9,901 bases of DNA, taken from contig JAFDWI010000274.1 in NCBI GenBank assembly GCA_018268545.1, positions 1 through 9,901 of the forward strand. Direction: 5' to 3'. Origin of the DNA: Actinomycetota bacterium (lineage in GTDB: Bacteria; Actinomycetota; Acidimicrobiia; Acidimicrobiales; Iamiaceae). Position 1 is the stretch's first letter. Each line of letters begins with the position of its first letter. The notes beneath the pieces are model-generated. The model saw only the letters and a list, made by a program, of their open reading frames with translations, ran no database searches and was not told the DNA's origin. Shown here piece by piece: positions 5,873 through 9,901 of the stretch. A program made the translations under genes and the position numbers.

Positions 5873-6817
5873 TCACCCCCCGCGTCGGTTCATGCGATCG
5901 AGGTGGTGGAGTTGGGCAGCCAGTAACGACAATCCGGGTGCCGGGACACCCAGGCGTGCGGCAACGCCCAGTGGAGCGTCGTAGATCGCCGCGAGCTCGA
6001 GCGGACGTTGCGCGTCGAAGTCCAGCTTCATCGACGGCGCATACGGGGTCATCGCCTCGGTGTCAGCGAGCATCTGGTCGACGAACCCGGTCCCGACGGG
6101 ATGGCCGTGGACCGATGCCGCTGCCGCGACCTCCTCCATGAGCGATCGGGCCGTCTCCCGCAGTCGTCGATCGGCCATGATCACGTCGGTGCCGGCGTCG
6201 AGCACGACCGACAACCCATTGAACGGCATGTTCCACACCAGTTTCTGCCATCGGGCCGCGTCCAGATCGTCTCGGATCGCAACGTCCACGCCGGCTCGTT
6301 CGAAGTCGGCGGCGACAGCCGTGACCGCATCGGTGGGACCCGCAGGCTGCCCGTCACCGGTGTGCTCGGCGAGGGTGACCCGGCCGTAGTCGAGGTGGTC
6401 GATCCGACCGGGTGCGACACGGGTCGCGCACACGAAACACATCCCTCCCAGCACGATTGCCTCGGGTACGACCTCGGCGATGCCGGACTCGAGCCCGAAT
6501 CCGTTCTGCATCGACACGACGATCGTCCCGGGCCGGACCAGCGCCGGTAACGATTCGGTGAGCGTCGCCTGCGCAGTCGTCTTGATCGTCACCAGCACGA
6601 CGTCGACGGGACCGATCGCGCCCGGGTCGGTCTCGGCGGTCACGTCGAGGACGTCGATGGGACCTGTGGCGGACGTGACGTGCAACCCGTCGCTCCGCAG
6701 GGCAGCGACGTCGGAACGCCCCAGGAAGGTGACATCGAACCCCGCGTCGGCGAGGCGGGCCCCGTAGAGCCCACCGATCGCACCCGTGCCGATGACCGCG
6801 TAACGCCGGGAGCTCAC
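5873..6817 (-). CDS. Ketopantoate reductase (ApbA/PanE) family oxidoreductase
   Basis: This 314-residue NAD(P)H-dependent reductase matches the 2-dehydropantoate 2-reductase family, which makes pantoate for CoA biosynthesis. The N-terminal Rossmann motif is YAVIGTGAIGG (6-16). VTIKTTAQ (76-83) and MQNGFG (103-108) line the cofactor pocket. K192 and N196 in RWQKLVWNMPFNG match the catalytic lysine region. S262 and E274 (PSMKLDFDAQRPLEL) occupy the substrate-binding Ser and Glu positions. The family includes paralogs with other 2-keto acid substrates, so pantoate as product is not certain. The GTG at 6817 gives the normal N-terminus; the frame is open to 6886 without a better start. It lies 87 bp behind the acyltransferase gene on the same strand, with no clear promoter between, so co-transcription is likely. 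Confidence 0.88.
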   Translation of the reverse strand: MSSRRYAVIGTGAIGGLYGARLADAGFDVTFLGRSDVAALRSDGLHVTSATGPIDVLDVTAETDPGAIGPVDVVLVTIKTTAQATLTESLPALVRPGTIVVSMQNGFGLESGIAEVVPEAIVLGGMCFVCATRVAPGRIDHLDYGRVTLAEHTGDGQPAGPTDAVTAVAADFERAGVDVAIRDDLDAARWQKLVWNMPFNGLSVVLDAGTDVIMADRRLRETARSLMEEVAAAASVHGHPVGTGFVDQMLADTEAMTPYAPSMKLDFDAQRPLELAAIYDAPLGVAARLGVPAPGLSLLAAQLHHLDRMNRRGG

Positions 6818-6904
6818 GGCGTCATCTTCGCGCTCGACGTGCCGATCGAGCGTGTGTCGCGCCGGCGGTTCGGCACGACCCCGCACGCATCCGGCCGATG
6901 TGGG

Positions 6905-7735
6905 TCAATCGTGATCGGCGACGATACGACCCGCCCGGGCCACGACGACGTCGACACAACGCTGGATCTCGGTGTGCACACGGGCGGCCAACGCGACCGG
7001 ATCGTCGGTGTCCACCGGCAACGGCGTCCCCACATGGACGTGCGGGCGATGCTTGCCCTCGAGGACCGGTTTGGCGTAGTCCTCCGGCTCACTGCCGTAG
7101 TACAGACCGACGGGCAGGACCGCGACCGCGGCGGTGGTGGCCGCGGCGATCGCAGTGTACGCCATGCCCTTCTTGAGGGGTTGCACGATCCGGTGATCGG
7201 CTCGGTTGCGGGTGCCTTCCCAGAACCCCGCCATCATCTCGCCGGCGTTCAGCTTGTTGACCTGGATCTCACTCGCCCGCAGCGTCGCCGCCCGGTAGTC
7301 GGCTTCGACCGCATCGGTGATCTCGATCTTGCGCCGTTCGAGGTCGGCGAGCCGGAAGGTCGGAAGTGCACCGAGTTCGTCGACCGCCCAACGCAGCATC
7401 TTTCCCTTGCGACCTCGGCGGCGGAACAACGACGGTTCGGCCGGGATGAACGTCCGGCCCCGAAGCGGACGAAGCGCCTTGAGCTTTTCGGCGAACGACA
7501 CGATCACGTACTGGTCATCGGCGGTGATGTGGTTCGGCGAGATGATCAGGCGGGTGCCCGATTCGATCGCGTCGGTGATCGCTTCGGGCGCGCCGTCATC
7601 GGTGGTCAGATCACACCGGTAGACACGGGCGAGCACGAAGTGCGCGAACCGGGCGAACGCCATGTTCTGACGGTGCGTCTCGTAGTAGTCGTACACGGCT
7701 TCGTAGTTGGAGAGTTCGACATTCGGACGACCCAT
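6905..7735 (-). CDS. PlsC-like 1-acylglycerol-3-phosphate acyltransferase family protein
   Basis: The 276-residue protein carries the acyltransferase motifs in order: the catalytic NHX4D block SPNHITADD (66-74), the FIPAEPSLFRR region (96-106) as glycerol-phosphate-binding motif II, EGTRNR (173-178) as motif III, and a hydrophobic block ending VAVLPVGLYYG as motif IV. It probably acylates a lysophospholipid or a related acceptor at the membrane; the exact acceptor cannot be read. The ATG at 7735-7733 starts MGRPNVELSNYEAVYDYY. The frame continues upstream through intergenic DNA and a repeat copy, which is rejected. The promoter at 7801-7809 gives a leader of about 59 nt. The reductase gene follows 87 bp downstream. 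Confidence 0.88.
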   Translation of the reverse strand: MGRPNVELSNYEAVYDYYETHRQNMAFARFAHFVLARVYRCDLTTDDGAPEAITDAIESGTRLIISPNHITADDQYVIVSFAEKLKALRPLRGRTFIPAEPSLFRRRGRKGKMLRWAVDELGALPTFRLADLERRKIEITDAVEADYRAATLRASEIQVNKLNAGEMMAGFWEGTRNRADHRIVQPLKKGMAYTAIAAATTAAVAVLPVGLYYGSEPEDYAKPVLEGKHRPHVHVGTPLPVDTDDPVALAARVHTEIQRCVDVVVARAGRIVADHD

Positions 7736-7800
7736 CGTCGGTGCCCCGTTTCGAGTTCGAGTGGTGGTTGAAACGGCCGAAGGGCTCCGCCGATCCCGGC

Positions 7801-7817
7801 ATTCTACCAATTGGTAG
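7801..7817 (-). promoter_or_regulatory. Extended -10 promoter inside a 14-bp palindromic operator (plsC-like gene)
   Basis: CTACCAATTGGTAG (7804-7817) is a perfect palindrome. On the minus strand its right half runs into TGGTAGAAT (7809-7801), an extended -10 (TGN plus TAGAAT). A regulator on the palindrome would therefore cover the promoter directly. A second dyad, AACCA/TGGTT, lies at 7820-7832. The symmetry suits a TetR- or MarR-type repressor, but no regulator gene is in the window. Confidence 0.6.
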
Positions 7818-7896
7818 GCAACCATGGTGGTTCGGCCGCGCGTCCCTCGCGTCGAGCGCTTCGACGATGGACAGCCCCCGAGCACCGGCCCAATCC

Positions 7897-7945
7897 GTTC
7901 TTTGCACGCGCGTACACCGTTACGGGGTTCGGGCGTGCAAAGAAC
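7897..7945. repeat. Palindromic 49-bp repeat, copy 3
   Basis: Perfect 13-bp arms at 7897-7909 and 7933-7945 flank a 23-nt loop. The pairing extends one further base (C7896 with G7946). It lies 49 bp beyond the 3' end of the lipoprotein gene and 79 bp upstream of the plsC operator. The 13 bp before it and about 24 bp after it resemble the flanks of copy 4. Confidence 0.9.
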
Positions 7946-7994
7946 GGGAGACGTTCGCGTCGCGAGCGGGGGTCTACCCGCTACCGGTCCGATC

Positions 7995-8726
7995 TCAGCG
8001 AAGGGCGGCGAGCAACTCGTGCGCCGCCGCGACGATCCGCGGCCGGTCGAGCGCGGTGCTCGACGTGCCCCCGGCGACACTCAGCACCTGCACACCGGTG
8101 TCGAGGTACAGTCGGCTTCGCTCCAACGAGGTCGCCTCGAAGAACGCCGGCACCCCGAGGCTGTCGACGACCTCGTAGGGCTTCTCCGGTTGGTAGATCC
8201 GGTCGGCGGACTTCTGCTGACGCTCCCGGATCTTCTCGAATCCCGCCGAATCGAGTGGCTTCATGTCAGGAGCGACAACCACGGCGAAGCTCAGTTCGTT
8301 GCCGCCTTCGAGGGTGAACTCGCAACCCAACTGTTGCGTGTCGATGGTGCTGTAGCCGATGATCCCCGTATAGGGCCGCGTACCGGTGATCGATCGGCCG
8401 ACCGCCTGTTCGATCGCGACCCGCGGCACGACCGTACACAGATCATGCCGATCCACGACCCGGAAGGTCGACCCCGTCGACGGCGAGTCCCGTCGCGTCG
8501 TCGACGAGGTGGAGTCGGCCGAAGCGACAGACGACGTCGTGGTCAGGATCGTCGATCGTGGGGCTATCGACGGTCGGGGCGTCGAAACGACGTCACGTGT
8601 CGTCCCGACCCGAACCGAACACGCGGACGACCCGAGGATTCCGGCCACCGCCAGCGCGACGAGCAGCGACACGCGCCGGCGCGCCGGACGCCCGATCTTC
8701 TCACCGCCTGTTCTCGCTCGCCGCAC
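7995..8726 (-). CDS. Putative lipoprotein, DUF3558-like
   Basis: The 243-residue protein starts at GTG 8726, which keeps a basic n-region (RRART to RPARRR) before the hydrophobic stretch VSLLVALAVAGILGSSAC. C36 is the likely lipidated cysteine, although the lipobox (SSAC) is weak. A Ser/Thr/Arg-rich linker follows to about residue 85. The folded domain begins RVVDRHDLCTVVP, with a second cysteine in QLGCEFTL. The DLC and GCEF pattern and the size resemble actinobacterial DUF3558 lipoproteins, whose function is unknown. The frame stays open to 8966, but that extension crosses a repeat copy and is rejected. A GTG at 8672 would remove the basic n-region. The ribosome binding site is weak. Confidence 0.75.
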   Translation of the reverse strand: MRRARTGGEKIGRPARRRVSLLVALAVAGILGSSACSVRVGTTRDVVSTPRPSIAPRSTILTTTSSVASADSTSSTTRRDSPSTGSTFRVVDRHDLCTVVPRVAIEQAVGRSITGTRPYTGIIGYSTIDTQQLGCEFTLEGGNELSFAVVVAPDMKPLDSAGFEKIRERQQKSADRIYQPEKPYEVVDSLGVPAFFEATSLERSRLYLDTGVQVLSVAGGTSSTALDRPRIVAAAHELLAALR

Positions 8727-8775
8727 GTCATCCCTGTCGGCACGGTCACCGCAATTGTTCGCACACCACGCTCTG

Positions 8776-8809
8776 CGACATGTCGGGCGGGATCCGTCGA
8801 TCGACGGAT
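8776..8809. promoter_or_regulatory. Two perfect palindromes in the divergent lipoprotein/hydrolase region
   Basis: CGACATGTCG (8776-8785) is a 10-bp palindrome, and ATCCGTCGA/TCGACGGAT (8792-8809) is an 18-bp palindrome with no spacer. Both lie 50-83 bp upstream of the lipoprotein start and 137 bp or more before the hydrolase ATG. They could be operator sites for one or both divergent genes. No promoter box for the lipoprotein gene is clear. Confidence 0.45.
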
Positions 8810-8833
8810 GGACCCGTACCACCGGCCGAATCC

Positions 8834-8882
8834 GTTCTTTGCACACGCGTGCACCGCTTCGGGGCCCGGGCGTGCAAAGAAC
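8834..8882. repeat. Palindromic 49-bp repeat, copy 4
   Basis: The arms are 8834-8846 and 8870-8882 with a 23-nt loop. One left-arm base differs (A at 8845 instead of G). This gives an A-C mismatch in plus-strand RNA but a G-U pair in minus-strand RNA. It lies 50 bp before the hydrolase -10 box. It shares 12 of 13 upstream bases with copy 3. Confidence 0.9.
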
Positions 8883-8932
8883 AGGAAGCGACGGGGACGC
8901 GAGCGGCAGGCGGAGCAACCGTGACCGGCCGG

Positions 8933-8938
8933 TAGGGT
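8933..8938 (+). promoter_or_regulatory. -10 box of the MBL-fold hydrolase gene
   Basis: TAGGGT fits TANNNT and lies 8 nt before the ATG at 8947. There is no purine-rich ribosome binding site in between, so a leaderless or very short-leader mRNA is likely. Confidence 0.45.
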
Positions 8939-8946
8939 GTGCGGCC

Positions 8947-9675
8947 ATGACACCCCAGGCCGCCACCGACGAACGCGTCTACTTCCGGCAACTGCTCGCA
9001 GGCATGGACATCGCCGACGGCGACCCCGTCGCGACCCAGATGGTCAACTTCGTGTACGTGATCGGCGACCGCGCCACCGGCGAAGCCGTCGCCGTCGACC
9101 TCGCGTACGACATTCCCGGCGTCCTCGACCTCCTCGCCGCCGACGGGATGCGCCTCACCGGTGTGCTCGCGACCCACTACCACCCCGACCATGTGGGCGG
9201 GTCACTCGGCGGGCATCCCATCGCGGGAATCGCCGAACTGCTCGAGTCGACCGACGTCCCCATCCACGTGCAGAACGACGAGACCGAATGGGTCACAAAA
9301 TCGACGGGCGTTTCGACCGAGCACCTCGTCGGGCACGAATCGGGCGATGTCCTGCGCGTCGGCGACGTCGAAGTGACCCTGATCCACACCCCCGGTCACA
9401 CCCCCGGCAGCCAGTGTTTCCTCGTCGGCGGCAAGCTGATCGCGGGCGACACGCTCTTCCTGAACGGGTGCGGACGGACCGACCTGCCCGGCTCGGACCC
9501 GGCAGCCATGTACGAATCGCTCACGACGAAGCTCGCGGCCGTACCCGGCGACACCGTGCTCTACCCGGGCCACTTGTATTCCGAGAAACCGGCGGCGCCG
9601 ATGAGCGAAGTGCGCGACCGGAACATGGTGCTCCGCCCGTTACCCCGTGACGAGTGGCTCCGAGGCTTCTCCTGA
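8947..9675 (+). CDS. MBL-fold metallo-hydrolase, glyoxalase II/ETHE1-like
   Basis: The 242-residue protein has the full metallo-beta-lactamase metal site: THYHPDH (76-82) gives H77, H79, D81 and H82; HTPGHTPGS (147-155) gives H151; GDTLF (167-171) gives D168; YPGH (206-209) gives H209. The CGRTDLPGSD block (175-184) after GDTLF is typical of hydroxyacylglutathione hydrolases and ETHE1-type persulfide dioxygenases. Whether the substrate is a thioester or a persulfide cannot be decided; actinobacterial members may use mycothiol-derived substrates. It is probably cytosolic, with no signal peptide. The ATG at 8947 begins MTPQAATDERVYFRQL and is set by the upstream -10 box. The frame is open far upstream, but that is non-coding. 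The 3' end overlaps the opposite-strand gene by 36 bp. Confidence 0.9.
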   Translation: MTPQAATDERVYFRQLLAGMDIADGDPVATQMVNFVYVIGDRATGEAVAVDLAYDIPGVLDLLAADGMRLTGVLATHYHPDHVGGSLGGHPIAGIAELLESTDVPIHVQNDETEWVTKSTGVSTEHLVGHESGDVLRVGDVEVTLIHTPGHTPGSQCFLVGGKLIAGDTLFLNGCGRTDLPGSDPAAMYESLTTKLAAVPGDTVLYPGHLYSEKPAAPMSEVRDRNMVLRPLPRDEWLRGFS

Positions 9676-9901
9676 ACCCGACCGGTCGTCGACGCTCGGG
9701 AGCGCGTCCGGCTCGGCCGAAGAACCGCCGGGCCGGAAGAACCGCCCGATGACCGGGATGTCCCACCACGACTCGGCCTTCGCCAACGCCGTCGCGGAGG
9801 CGAGCAGATTCTCCGCCGCGTCGTAACACGCATACCGCGGCACCCAGTCCGGATCGAACTTCGCGTTGTACCGCCACAGGGACTCGATCTGCATCGAATC
9901 G
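9640..9901 (-). CDS. C-terminal end of a DUF2156 (MprF-like) protein (partial)
   Basis: The frame enters from the right window edge and ends at TAA 9642-9640, giving about 86 residues. The segment IESLWRYNAKFDPDWVPRYACYD followed by AKAESWWDIPVIGRF matches, from memory, the closing part of DUF2156 proteins, the GNAT-fold domain of phosphatidylglycerol lysyltransferases (MprF/LysX type) that modify membrane lipids with amino acids. The last 30 residues are low-complexity (Gly, Ser, Glu, Asp-rich) and probably disordered. The catalytic core and any membrane helices are outside the window, so activity cannot be judged. An ATG at 9894 is internal and is not the start. Confidence 0.7.
   Translation of the reverse strand, partial: DSMQIESLWRYNAKFDPDWVPRYACYDAAENLLASATALAKAESWWDIPVIGRFFRPGGSSAEPDALPSVDDRSGSGEASEPLVTG

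Noticed and set aside
6818..6904. Separate promoter for the reductase gene
   Set aside because: A TTGACC lies at 6908-6903 on the minus strand, but no acceptable -10 box is found at the right distance.
6680..7771. 363-codon plus-strand frame across the reductase and acyltransferase genes
   Set aside because: It spans two well-supported minus-strand genes and has shadow-type composition.
3863..8882. Recurring peptide VLCT...ACKER in several frames on both strands
   Set aside because: It is the translation of the palindromic repeat arms, the same on both strands because the arms are complementary. No start or ribosome binding site suggests a real peptide.
3863..8882. Repeats as ordinary rho-independent terminators
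   Set aside because: The 13-bp stems are not followed by a T-tract on either strand, and copies 2 and 4 lie upstream of promoters rather than after genes.

Overview
The window is high-GC DNA with dense genes on both strands, GTG starts, TANNNT -10 boxes placed just before start codons (apparent leaderless mRNAs), and families typical of actinobacteria. I infer an actinobacterium, most likely an acidimicrobial (Ilumatobacter-like) lineage. This comes from protein style only and was not confirmed by any search.

Left part (1-1800): the 3' end of a beta-propeller (NHL-type) repeat protein; a VapBC toxin-antitoxin pair on the minus strand (CopG-type antitoxin and PIN toxin, GTGA overlap); then a plus-strand gene for a small PqqD-like (RiPP-recognition-element-like) domain followed by a twin-arginine-like hydrophobic segment. 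The best ribosome binding site of that gene points at an ACG codon, so it may have lost its start. An imperfect 30-bp duplication lies on both sides of the vapBC pair.

Middle part (1802-5870): larC, which inserts nickel into the lactate-racemase-type cofactor, with a histidine-rich tail and its own terminator; a convergent second VapBC pair (FitA-like antitoxin, canonical PIN toxin); a 317-bp intergenic region holding two copies of a palindromic repeat; and an ABC-F ATPase of Uup type.

Right part (5873-9901): on the minus strand a PlsC-like acyltransferase followed by a ketopantoate-reductase-family enzyme, probably one transcript behind a promoter embedded in a 14-bp palindrome; a minus-strand lipoprotein bracketed by two more copies of the palindromic repeat; a divergent glyoxalase II/ETHE1-like metallo-beta-lactamase-fold hydrolase; and the C-terminal end of a DUF2156 (MprF-like) protein whose 3' end overlaps the hydrolase gene.

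The most unusual structure is a 49-bp intergenic repeat present four times: near-perfect 13-bp inverted arms (GTTCTTTGCACGC / GCGTGCAAAGAAC) around a loop of exactly 23 nt. The arms hardly vary while the loop drifts, so pairing or a symmetric binding site seems to be under selection. I cannot match it to a named family. Apart from the toxin-antitoxin pairs and the possible plsC-reductase operon, the genes do not form an obvious single pathway.
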